Of a DNA stretch of 64,000 bases, positions 52,361-60,419 are shown one piece after another. Positions within the stretch are counted from its first letter, which is position 1. Each line of letters starts with the position of its first letter. The notes beneath the pieces were generated by a model. The model ran no database searches. It was not told the DNA's origin and was given only the letters and a program-made list of their open reading frames with translations. The stretch covers positions 142,020 through 206,019 of the forward strand of contig CAJTQO010000001.1 of the NCBI GenBank assembly GCA_910578405.1, given 5' to 3'. Made by a program: the position numbers and the translations under genes. Source of the stretch: an uncultured Lachnospiraceae bacterium (GTDB lineage: Bacteria > Bacillota > Clostridia > Lachnospirales > Lachnospiraceae).

Positions 52361-53527
52361 ATGAAGAATAAGAAAAATGTAAAAGCAATAAAGGCGTCTA
52401 TGACAGCCATTATGCTTTCCATGGCTGTATTTGTTGCAGGCTGCGGGGGCGGCGCGGAGACGGCGGGAGACGGTGCAGACGCGGCGGGAAACGAAGCCGG
52501 AGGAGACGGCGCGCAGACGGCAGGAAACAGCCAGGAGGCTGACGGGGCGGCTCGCGCGCAGGCGTATCTGTCCGGGATTCAGGCAGCGGATTATGTGAAG
52601 CTTGGGGAGTATAAAGGGATAAAGGTGGTGCAGCCCAAGCCCGAGGTTTCGCAGGAAGACCAGGAAGCGTATCTGGAGTATTTGCTTTGTTTTAACCCGG
52701 ATAGGCCAGTGATTGACGGGGATACGGTGAATATTGATTATGCCGGGACTTTGGATGGCGTGGCTTTTGACGGGGGGACGGCGGCCGGGCAGGATTTGAC
52801 CATTGGCTCCGGGCGGTTTGTGCCTGGGTTTGAAGAAGGTTTGATTGGCGCAAGGGTTGGCGACACGGTAGAGGTGCCTCTTACTTTTCCGGAGAATTAT
52901 CATGAGGGGTTAGCCGGGGAAGATGTGGTTTTTACGGTGACGGTCAATTCCATTCGGGCGGCGCAGCCGGAAGAGCTGACGGATGCTTTTGTGGAAAGGC
53001 AGGGGCTTGGCTTGCATACGGTGGAGGAGTTCCGGCAGCATGTGTACGACTCTCTTTATGAAAATGCGGTGGCGGAATACGAAACGAAGGTGGAGGATGC
53101 TGCGCTGCAGAAGGTTCTGGAGGGATGTGAATTTATAAAGGAGCCGCCCCAGGCAATGGTGGAACGGCATATGGAGACGTTGAAGTCGAACCTGGCTTCC
53201 CAGGCGGCAGGTTACGGGATGACGCTGGCGCAGTTTATGGAATTGTATTTTGGAATGAAGCAGGAGGCTTATGAGGAGCAGTTCCATAAACAGGCAGTGG
53301 AGTATGCAAAGCAGCAGATTGCAATCCAGGCCGTTGCGGATGCGGAGGGCCTGCAGGTGACGGAGGAGGAATTCCAACAGGAGGTGGAGCGGCTGGCGGA
53401 GGCTTCCGGCGCAGGGTCGGCGGAGAATATGCTGCAGACAATGGACACGGCCGGATATCGGGAATATATGCTGAGCATAAAAGTGTTGGAGCTGTTGAGG
53501 GAAAATGCGGCAGTGAGTGAAAAATAG
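52361..53527 (+). CDS. lipoprotein FKBP-type peptidyl-prolyl isomerase, trigger-factor-like
   Basis: 388 residues. The signal sequence ends in a lipobox (FVAGCGGG), so it should be anchored on the outer face of the membrane. A low-complexity Ala/Gly/Glu linker is followed by an FKBP domain (about residues 115-205; GDTVNIDYAGTLDGVAFDGG, and FVPGFEEGLIGARVGD). A helical region similar to the trigger-factor C-terminal arms covers about 215-380. It probably helps fold exported proteins, in the way PrsA does, by a different fold. ATG 52361 has AAAAAGGAG upstream. It lies next to asnS, 15 bases away, and they may share a transcript. Not part of the van cluster by function, though adjacent. Confidence 0.88.
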   Translation: MKNKKNVKAIKASMTAIMLSMAVFVAGCGGGAETAGDGADAAGNEAGGDGAQTAGNSQEADGAARAQAYLSGIQAADYVKLGEYKGIKVVQPKPEVSQEDQEAYLEYLLCFNPDRPVIDGDTVNIDYAGTLDGVAFDGGTAAGQDLTIGSGRFVPGFEEGLIGARVGDTVEVPLTFPENYHEGLAGEDVVFTVTVNSIRAAQPEELTDAFVERQGLGLHTVEEFRQHVYDSLYENAVAEYETKVEDAALQKVLEGCEFIKEPPQAMVERHMETLKSNLASQAAGYGMTLAQFMELYFGMKQEAYEEQFHKQAVEYAKQQIAIQAVADAEGLQVTEEEFQQEVERLAEASGAGSAENMLQTMDTAGYREYMLSIKVLELLRENAAVSEK

Positions 53528-53542
53528 AAGGAGTTGGAAAAG

Positions 53543-54934
53543 ATGAATTTGACAGACATCAAGGATTTGTATGGCGAGAGGGAGCGGTTTGAAGGGAAAC
53601 AGGTTACGGTTGGAGGATGGATCCGGAGCATTCGGGATTCCAAGACCTTTGGGTTTATTGTCGTGAATGACGGGACGTTTTTTGAGCCGCTGCAGGTGGT
53701 GTACAGCGATAAACTGGATAATTTCGCTCAGATTAGCAAACTGAATGTGGGTTCGGCTATTGTGGTGAAGGGGACGATTGTAGCCACTCCCCAGGCCAAG
53801 CAGCCGTTTGAGATGCAGGCGGAGGAAGTGATGGTGGAAGGGGCGTCCACAGCGGATTACCCGTTGCAGAAGAAAAGGCACAGCTTCGAATATTTGCGGA
53901 CGGTGTCCCATTTACGTCCCCGCACCAATACGTTTCAGGCGGTGTTCCGTGTGCGTTCGCTTATTGCGTATGCGATTCATACTTTTTTCATGGAGCGTGG
54001 GTTTGTATATGTGCATACGCCTATAATTACCGGGAGCGACTGCGAAGGGGCAGGGGAGATGTTCCAGGTGACGACGCTGGATATGGAAAACCTCCCGCGG
54101 ACGCAGGAGGGCGGGATAGACTATGGACAGGACTTCTTCGGGAAGGCAGCCAATTTGACGGTGAGCGGGCAGTTGAACGTGGAGACGTATGCTTTTGCAT
54201 TTAAAAATGTATATACGTTTGGGCCTACGTTCCGTGCGGAAAATTCCAACACTACGCGCCATGCGGCAGAGTTTTGGATGATTGAGCCGGAAATGGCGTT
54301 CGCTGACCTGACGGACGATATGGCGTTGGCGGAGGCGATGTTAAAGCATATTATCCGTTATGTGCTGGAAAATGCAAAGGAGGAAATGAACTTTTTCAAC
54401 CAGTTTGTGGACAAAGGGCTGTTGGAAAGGCTGGAGCATGTGCTGCATTCCGATTTCGGGCATGTAACTTATACGGAAGCCATTGAGATTTTGGAAAAAC
54501 ATAACGACGCGTTTGAATATAAGGTATTTTGGGGCTGTGACCTGCAGACGGAACATGAACGTTTCCTGACGGAGCAGGAGTTTAAGCGTCCGGTGTTTGT
54601 GACGGATTACCCGAAGGAAATCAAAGCATTTTATATGAAGCTGAATGAGGATAAAAAGACGGTGGCGGCTATGGACTGTCTGGTGCCTGGCATCGGTGAA
54701 ATCATCGGGGGGAGCCAGAGGGAAGACAAGTTGGAAGTCTTGGAGCAGCGTATGGAAGAGCTGGGGCTGCGTAAAGAGGATTATGGCTTCTATCTGGATT
54801 TGCGTAAGTATGGTTCTGTGCGCCATGCAGGCTTTGGCCTTGGGTTTGAGCGGTGTGTGATGTATTTGACGGGTATGGGCAATATCCGGGATGTGATACC
54901 ATTCCCGCGGACAGTGAATAACTGTGAACTGTAA
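53543..54934 (+). CDS. asnS: asparaginyl-tRNA synthetase
   Basis: Class II aminoacyl-tRNA synthetase that charges tRNA-Asn. 463 residues, normal size. The N-terminal OB fold has GWIRSIRDSKTFGFIVVNDG. The catalytic domain has motif 2 (FRAENSNTTRHAAEFWMIEPE) and motif 3 (GFGLGFERCVMYLTGM); the strings shown are within the family motifs. ATG 53543 has AGAAGGAG nine bases upstream; TTG 53534 is the open-frame start but too close to that site. It follows the lipoprotein PPIase closely and ends in a strong terminator. No T-box precedes it. Confidence 0.96.
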   Translation: MNLTDIKDLYGERERFEGKQVTVGGWIRSIRDSKTFGFIVVNDGTFFEPLQVVYSDKLDNFAQISKLNVGSAIVVKGTIVATPQAKQPFEMQAEEVMVEGASTADYPLQKKRHSFEYLRTVSHLRPRTNTFQAVFRVRSLIAYAIHTFFMERGFVYVHTPIITGSDCEGAGEMFQVTTLDMENLPRTQEGGIDYGQDFFGKAANLTVSGQLNVETYAFAFKNVYTFGPTFRAENSNTTRHAAEFWMIEPEMAFADLTDDMALAEAMLKHIIRYVLENAKEEMNFFNQFVDKGLLERLEHVLHSDFGHVTYTEAIEILEKHNDAFEYKVFWGCDLQTEHERFLTEQEFKRPVFVTDYPKEIKAFYMKLNEDKKTVAAMDCLVPGIGEIIGGSQREDKLEVLEQRMEELGLRKEDYGFYLDLRKYGSVRHAGFGLGFERCVMYLTGMGNIRDVIPFPRTVNNCEL

Positions 54935-54963
54935 CTATGGATGAGATATTTTTAATTGGATGG

Positions 54964-55004
54964 ATTGTACCCTGGGATGGCATTCAGGGTACAATGTCGT
55001 TTTT
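54964..55004 (+). terminator. intrinsic terminator after asnS
   Basis: ATTGTACCCTG (54964-54974) pairs perfectly with CAGGGTACAAT (54985-54995), followed by GTCG and five T. Confidence 0.85.
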
Positions 55005-55159
55005 CAGTTTGGAATTGCTGGAACGGCATTTTAGGTTTGGAGCGCGAAAGGCGGGGCGCCGGCCGAAGCGGGGGCGGGCGTTATATGCCGGGTATCTGCC
55101 AGGCATGGGCAGGACAGGGGAAAGGAATGGGTCGCACATTGGATGAATCGGGGTTGTAT

Positions 55160-56458
55160 ATGGGAAAGAAACTAGTAAGAGCCGCCAGTATCGGCATGGT
55201 ATGCCTAATGGCATGTTCTTTTTCCGGAAAGGCATATGCTTCCAGCATATCGGAAATACGCAGGCAGCAGGAAGAGAACCAGAGGCAACTGAATAAAGTG
55301 CAGGGGCAGATTTCAGGTTTGGAAGATGAACAGAGCGAGGTTGGCGGCGAAATAGAGGAACTGGATGCCAATGTGGTGGAGATCATTGCCAGCGTGGAGA
55401 TTATTAAGGATGAGATTGTAGAAAAGGAAGAACAGATTAAGGTAACGGAAGCGGAGTATGAGCAAGCAAAGCATCGGGAGGAAGAGCAGTACGCTTCCAT
55501 GAAACTGCGTATCCAGTTTATGTATGAAGAAGGGGACATTTCTTATGTGCAGCTTTTGCTCACCAGTGAAAGTTTCAGCGACATGCTGAATAAGGCGGAT
55601 TACATAGAGCAGCTTTATGAATACGACAGGAAGATGCTGGAAGAGTATCAGAAGGCAAAGGATTATGTCCATGAAGTATGGGACAGGCTGGAAGAGGAAA
55701 AGTCGGAGTTAGAAGCTACGAAACATGAGCTGGAGGAAGAGCAGGCTTATATGGAGCAGTTGCTGGAAGAAAAAAAGGAAGAGTACGAGAATTACAATGT
55801 GCAGATAGCCAGGGCAAAGCAGCAGGCGGCGGCTTATAAAACAAAGATAAAGCAGCAGACGGCGCAAATCCGGAAGCTGGAGGAGGAAGAGAGGAAACGG
55901 AGGGAAGAGGAGGAACGTAAGAAGCGGGAGGAGGAAGCGCGCAAGAAGAAGGAAGAGGAGGCGCGGCGGGCGGCGGAAGCGGCCAATAACGCTTCTTCAC
56001 AAGATGCGGAGCCTTCTTCGGAAAGCCAGGGTTCTTCGGAGAGTTCCGGAGAGTCTTCCAGTTCCGGTTCTTCGGAAAGTTCCGGGTCATCGGTAAGCAT
56101 TCCGTCCGGTGGAAGTTCCAGCGGGCAGGCCATTGCCAATTATGCCTGTCAGTTTATAGGGAACCCGTATGTGGCGGGCGGCACCAGTCTGACAAACGGG
56201 GCGGATTGTTCCGGGTTTGTTTACAGCGTGTTTAAGGACAAGGGATATTCGGTGCCAAGAACTTCCCATGAGCTGCGTAGCGTAGGAACGGAGGTTTCTT
56301 ATTCCAATGCGGCCCCGGGGGATATTGTATGTTATGCAGGCCATGTGGGGATATACATAGGGAATGGGAATATTGTACATGCCAGTACGCCAAAGTCCGG
56401 CATCAAAATTACCCATGCCACGTATAAAACGATACTTTCGGTGCGCCGGGTGGCATAG
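55160..56458 (+). CDS. secreted peptidoglycan hydrolase, coiled coil + NlpC/P60
   Basis: 432 residues. A signal peptide (VRAASIGMVCLMACSFSGKAYA) is followed by a long coiled coil (about residues 25-290) of the PcsB/CwlO N-terminal kind, a Ser-rich linker (about 285-325) and an NlpC/P60 domain (about 325-430). The catalytic residues are Cys in GADCSGFVYSVF, His in GHVGIYIG and a polar residue in VHAST. Such proteins are D,L-endopeptidases for elongation or cell separation, often controlled by FtsEX through the coiled coil. ATG 55160 is chosen because the signal peptide begins there and GGGG lies six bases upstream; the open frame reaches 54956. Confidence 0.92.
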   Translation: MGKKLVRAASIGMVCLMACSFSGKAYASSISEIRRQQEENQRQLNKVQGQISGLEDEQSEVGGEIEELDANVVEIIASVEIIKDEIVEKEEQIKVTEAEYEQAKHREEEQYASMKLRIQFMYEEGDISYVQLLLTSESFSDMLNKADYIEQLYEYDRKMLEEYQKAKDYVHEVWDRLEEEKSELEATKHELEEEQAYMEQLLEEKKEEYENYNVQIARAKQQAAAYKTKIKQQTAQIRKLEEEERKRREEEERKKREEEARKKKEEEARRAAEAANNASSQDAEPSSESQGSSESSGESSSSGSSESSGSSVSIPSGGSSSGQAIANYACQFIGNPYVAGGTSLTNGADCSGFVYSVFKDKGYSVPRTSHELRSVGTEVSYSNAAPGDIVCYAGHVGIYIGNGNIVHASTPKSGIKITHATYKTILSVRRVA

Positions 56459-56572
56459 CGCAGCATGGAAACGGCGGCATACACGTCCGTAGATGAAGTG
56501 GGATGAGACAATAAGCGGCCTTGGACAGTCCGTGGAATGTATAGCAAACAATAAGCGGCAGAAGGAAAACGA

Positions 56573-56611
56573 TACGCCGGGATTCTTATCATGGATAGGA
56601 ACCCCGGCGTA
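56573..56611 (-). terminator. terminator for the minus-strand lipoprotein gene
   Basis: TACGCCGGG (56573-56581) pairs with CCCGGCGTA (56603-56611). On the minus strand the stem is followed by TCGTTTTC, so it works mainly for the lipoprotein gene; the plus-strand side has only GTTGTTT. Confidence 0.75.
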
Positions 56612-56616
56612 GTTGT

Positions 56617-57507
56617 TTAGTTGTTGTCAGTGGCTTCTGACGCAGGATTGCAGTTAATGCCGATTACGCCGAGTATGCCGTCGTCATCCACATCAAAGGT
56701 GAGGCTCGGAGTGCCTTTGCCCATAACAAAACCGGCATCGGTATATTTCAGGTCAAACAGGTTGTAGTTGGCCAGCCTGGTGACAAGGGCTTCTGTAAAT
56801 ATTTTTTCATTGTCGATGGCTTCGAATTCCCCGGAGGTGTCGATGACGCTGCTGAAGGAGCCTGTCTCTAAGAAAACGGGGAAATGGGTCAGCTCAGACA
56901 GCGCTTTCAAATCCATAGCCCGGTAAGCGTTGATGATTTTTATGGCAAAAGCGTATTCTTCTAAGTAAATGCCTGTAACCATCTGGCTGTTGGAAATGCC
57001 TATCAGGGTGGCGTGGCTTTCGTCCAGCGAGCCTTGGTAGGTCAGGGTGGCAAGCTGTCCAATGGTGATGTAGCTTACGTTTCCGGTAACGCCGGATTCC
57101 GGGATGGTCAGATCGTAGTGGCTGCCATCAGGGGTCTGGATGGAAACGGAATAGGCGGTGGCGTCAGTGATAATGCCTACCATGCTATGTATCTCGTTAT
57201 CGGTTATCGTTTCTTCCGGTTCTTCTTCCGTCTCCGTAAGGGGCGTAGGAAAGAGGGAGCCGATGCTTGCGGAGGGGAAGGTGGTGTTGGACGCGGAGGA
57301 GCCGGTTGGCGGTGGGATGGCGTCGTCCTGTTGGGAGTCTGTGGCTGCTTCTGTGTCCGGGCTGTCTGCTTCGGCAGTTTCTTTGGCGTTGTCCTGTGTG
57401 TTGGCATTTTCCGGAGCGTCAGCGCCACAGGCGCCGAAAGCGATGCAGCCAGTAAGGAGCAGGGCGAAAATTTTTTTATTTGCTTTATTATTTTTCATGG
57501 GTTTCAT
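56617..57507 (-). CDS. unknown lipoprotein
   Basis: 296 residues. The signal sequence ends in a lipobox-like segment (AFGACGADA), so it is likely lipid-anchored. A Thr/Glu/Asp-rich linker of about 75 residues follows, then a beta-rich domain (HSMVGIITDATAYSVSIQTP, TYQGSLDESHATLIGISN) and a helical part (ENTFAIKIINAYRAMD-like). I do not recognise the family. ATG 57507 has AAAGGA upstream; ATG 57498 is an alternative. It has its own strong promoter and ends at a hairpin. Function unknown; a surface sensor or substrate-binding role would be a guess. Confidence 0.8.
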   Translation of the reverse strand: MKPMKNNKANKKIFALLLTGCIAFGACGADAPENANTQDNAKETAEADSPDTEAATDSQQDDAIPPPTGSSASNTTFPSASIGSLFPTPLTETEEEPEETITDNEIHSMVGIITDATAYSVSIQTPDGSHYDLTIPESGVTGNVSYITIGQLATLTYQGSLDESHATLIGISNSQMVTGIYLEEYAFAIKIINAYRAMDLKALSELTHFPVFLETGSFSSVIDTSGEFEAIDNEKIFTEALVTRLANYNLFDLKYTDAGFVMGKGTPSLTFDVDDDGILGVIGINCNPASEATDNN

Positions 57508-57552
57508 CCATCCTTTTTATGCATTGAATTTGTTGCGTTCGTTTCTATACAT

Positions 57553-57580
57553 AGTATACTACAGATGGGGGGAATGTCAA
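57553..57580 (-). promoter_or_regulatory. promoter of the lipoprotein gene (minus strand)
   Basis: On the minus strand TTGACA (57580-57575) and TATACT (57558-57553) are separated by 16 bases, about 46 bases before ATG 57507. Confidence 0.85.
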
Positions 57581-57999
57581 ATGGTGTGTTGGGAAAATGG
57601 TTTGAAGCGGCTGCATGTGGCAGGTTGTGGGATTGGATGATGAAAGGCATTTTAAGGTGGGAGTTAGGGTAAGGACAGTTGTGGGATTGGATGTGGAATG
57701 GTTGGAGGCGGTTAAGGTAAGGTTTGATGTGTGTATTTTGGGAAACATGCACTGCGTTATTGGGAAGGAATAGGGGGGGAATAGGAAGAAAAATGTGGAG
57801 AAAAAGGATTTCCAGGAGTTGAGCCTTGTATTTCGGGGGAAAACGTAGTAAAGTCTTATATAGGTTTGCGGAGGGAGGGGCGGTTGGCTGGGGCGGTGAG
57901 TATAAGGAAATGGTGTTTAGGGAATGGGGTTTTTGCAGTTTGGCAGCTTGATTTACGGTTTGGTTTGCAATTCGGCGTTTGGCAGGGAGAGGGTGCGGC
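57581..57999 (+). other. gene-free stretch before dgt
   Basis: About 420 bases with no credible gene. G-rich on the plus strand, with some open frames but no start signals. A weak promoter candidate for dgt is TTGTAT (57826-57831) with TAAAGT (57849-57854) at 17 bases. Confidence 0.5.
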
Positions 58000-59433
58000 A
58001 TGGAATGGCGGAAGCTTTTGGGGGAGGATCGGATTCGCAGTTATAAGGTGCGTGGAAATGCTGGGGATTTACGGACGGAGTTTGAGAAAGATTACCATCG
58101 GATAATCGGAAGCGCTTCGTTTCGGCGGCTGCAGGATAAGACGCAGGTGTTTCCCTTAGACCGGAGTGATTTTATACGGACAAGGCTAACGCATTCGCTG
58201 GAGGTGTCTTCCCTGGCAAAATCCCTGGGGCAGAATATCGGACGGAAGATTTTGCATGAGATAGGGGATGAAGGGTTTTTGGATTCCTATCAGGCGGATG
58301 TCTGTGATATTCTTCAGTGCGCCGGACTTTTGCATGATATTGGAAATCCTCCGTTTGGACATTTTGGGGAGACGGTGATACGGGAGTGGTTTCGTAAGAA
58401 CCTGGGGGGAATTTTTTATAAGGGGGAGTCGTTAGACAGGCTGTTATTGCCGCAGATGAAAGGGGATTTGCTGCATTTTGAGGGGAATACGCAGGCGCTG
58501 CGGCTGGTGACGAAGCTGCATTATCTGGTGGATGAGCATGGAATGAATTTGACAAAGGGACTGCTTGGGACGATTATCAAATATCCGGTGTCTTCTCTTG
58601 GGATTCAGGAAGACAGCGGGGATATTAAGAATAAAAAGATGGGGTATTTTTATGCGGAGCGGGATATTTTTTCCGATTTGCAGGAGAGCCTGGGGACGTA
58701 TGGGGCCAGGCATCCGTTGGCTTTTGTTTTGGAAGCGGCGGATGATATTGCTTATTTGACGGCGGATATTGAGGATGCCTTTAAAAAGGGGTGCATTACG
58801 TTTGGGCAGTTGGCGCAGGAATTAAAGGAGTATGGCAGGCGGATGGAGGGGGAGGGTACGCCAAAGGGGGAGTTGGAGGAGTATTACGCAATGGCGGGGG
58901 CGCTGGATGAGCGTTTCCGCAAAGCGGTTGGGCGGTGCGTGGCGCAGCCGGAGAACCATGCGGTGCAGAATTGGATTGTGCGGGTGCAGGGTCAGTTGAT
59001 TGCTTGTGCGACGGATGGGTTTTCCCGCAATTACCGCAAGATTATGGAGGGGAGCTGTCAGGAATCGCTGTTAGACAGTACATATGGGAGGCTGATGGCC
59101 GGGGCGCTGGGGGATATAGCGTATCGTTATGCTTTTCTTTCAAAGCCGATTCTGCGGTTGGAAATTGCGGCGGAAACGATATTGAATTTTCTGCTTGGGA
59201 AGCTGGTGGACGCAGTGATTTATTATGATACGAATCAGAAGCCAAATGAAATCCAGGAGAAGGTGATTGCTTTGATTTCTGATAATTATAAGGCAATTTA
59301 CCGTATTTATTCGGAGGGGAAGGATGAGGTGGAGAAGTTGTATCTGCGTCTGCTGTTGGTGACGGATTCGATTTGCGGCATGACGGACAGCTATGCGAAG
59401 TCTTTGTATCAGGAGCTGAACGGCATGGGGTAA
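58000..59433 (+). CDS. dgt: deoxyguanosinetriphosphate triphosphohydrolase-like protein
   Basis: HD-domain dNTP triphosphohydrolase that cleaves dNTPs to nucleoside and tripolyphosphate. 477 residues. The N-terminal FRRLQDKTQVFPL block with RTRLTHSLEVSSL and the metal-binding LLHDIGNPPFGHFGE motif are intact; a later LEAADDIAYLTADIEDA carries the second Asp. ATG 58000 follows AGGGAGAGGG at six bases. The exonuclease gene starts 15 bases after the stop, so these two nucleic-acid-turnover genes form an operon. Confidence 0.93.
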   Translation: MEWRKLLGEDRIRSYKVRGNAGDLRTEFEKDYHRIIGSASFRRLQDKTQVFPLDRSDFIRTRLTHSLEVSSLAKSLGQNIGRKILHEIGDEGFLDSYQADVCDILQCAGLLHDIGNPPFGHFGETVIREWFRKNLGGIFYKGESLDRLLLPQMKGDLLHFEGNTQALRLVTKLHYLVDEHGMNLTKGLLGTIIKYPVSSLGIQEDSGDIKNKKMGYFYAERDIFSDLQESLGTYGARHPLAFVLEAADDIAYLTADIEDAFKKGCITFGQLAQELKEYGRRMEGEGTPKGELEEYYAMAGALDERFRKAVGRCVAQPENHAVQNWIVRVQGQLIACATDGFSRNYRKIMEGSCQESLLDSTYGRLMAGALGDIAYRYAFLSKPILRLEIAAETILNFLLGKLVDAVIYYDTNQKPNEIQEKVIALISDNYKAIYRIYSEGKDEVEKLYLRLLLVTDSICGMTDSYAKSLYQELNGMG

Positions 59434-59448
59434 ACGGAGGGAGGAAAG

Positions 59449-60156
59449 TTGGCTATAAGGAACAAAGGGAAACGTTTGGATGCATATGTGAAGGATTATG
59501 TGGTATTTGATTTAGAAACCACGGGCATTAACCCGGACAGGGATGCGATTATAGAAATTTCGGCGCTGAAGGTCTGCGGAGGGCAGACGGCGGGGGAGTA
59601 TTCCACGCTTGTGAACCCACGGCGGCATATACCTGCAGCGGCGACGGCGGTAAACGGGATTACGGATGGGATGGTGGCGGATGCGCCGGAAATAGGGGAG
59701 GCGATGGAAGGTTTCCTGGAATTTGCCGGAAACGGGATATTGGTTGGGCACAATATACATACGTTTGATATGAATTTTGCCTATGATGCGGCATGGACGG
59801 CATTGGGGAAGGAGTTGGGGAATGATTACATAGATACGTTGTATATGGCAAGGCGTTGTCTGCCGGGGCTTGGTCATTATAAGCTGACGGATGTGGCGGC
59901 GTATTTCCATATCGCTACAGAAGGCGCCCATCGTGCCTTGAATGATTGCCGGATGAACCAGGGGTGCTATGAGGAATTAGGGAAACTATGGGAAGAGCGC
60001 AAACGGAAGGAAGAAGCCGGAGGGGCAGGGGACGCCGCCGGAGAGGAGCCTAGTTGCCCGTTGTGCGGCAGTTTATTATATATAAGGAAGGGACGGTATG
60101 GAAAATTTTACGGATGTGGGAATTTTCCGTCCTGCCGGTTTACGAAAAAGCTTTAG
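59449..60156 (+). CDS. DnaQ-like 3'-5' exonuclease with a C-terminal zinc ribbon
   Basis: 235 residues in two parts. The first (about 15-175) is a DEDDh exonuclease: VVFDLETTGINP (DxE), LVGHNIHTFDMNF (D) and AHRALNDCRM (HxxxxD). The second (about 195-235) is a topoisomerase-type zinc ribbon with CPLCGS and YGCGNFPSCRF, a four-Cys knuckle. The exonuclease resembles the epsilon subunit of DNA polymerase III; the zinc ribbon probably binds nucleic acid. The TTG start at 59449 has GGAGG upstream, with dgt ending 15 bases before. The fusion suggests a repair or processing exonuclease rather than the replicative proofreader; that is an inference. Confidence 0.88.
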   Translation: MAIRNKGKRLDAYVKDYVVFDLETTGINPDRDAIIEISALKVCGGQTAGEYSTLVNPRRHIPAAATAVNGITDGMVADAPEIGEAMEGFLEFAGNGILVGHNIHTFDMNFAYDAAWTALGKELGNDYIDTLYMARRCLPGLGHYKLTDVAAYFHIATEGAHRALNDCRMNQGCYEELGKLWEERKRKEEAGGAGDAAGEEPSCPLCGSLLYIRKGRYGKFYGCGNFPSCRFTKKL

Positions 60157-60419
60157 CGGCTGTGCCGGATGGAAGGGGAATGGGAGGGGGAGCTTTCGAC
60201 AGTGGCTGTCGCGTGATGCCAAAATGATGCAAATTTGATGGAAAAAAGATGCTTTTTGGTAGTATTCTTTGATAAATAAAAAGGGTTTCTTTGGAAATTC
60301 AGGCGTCGGACAGGGCAGCGGATGGAGAGCGGCAGGCAAATGGGCAGGCAGGAAGGCGCTTAGCGCTTGTTTGTGAAATGATACGCCAGGGATAGGAATA
60401 AGATACAAGGTGAGGAAAC
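60157..60419 (+). other. gene-free stretch before the SGNH gene
   Basis: About 260 bases without a gene. TTGATG at 60235-60240 is a weak -35 candidate with TAGTAT 19 bases further on. Confidence 0.45.

Noticed and set aside
57204..57672. Plus-strand frames opposite the lipoprotein gene
   Set aside because: They are antisense to a gene with a clear lipobox, strong promoter and ribosome-binding site.
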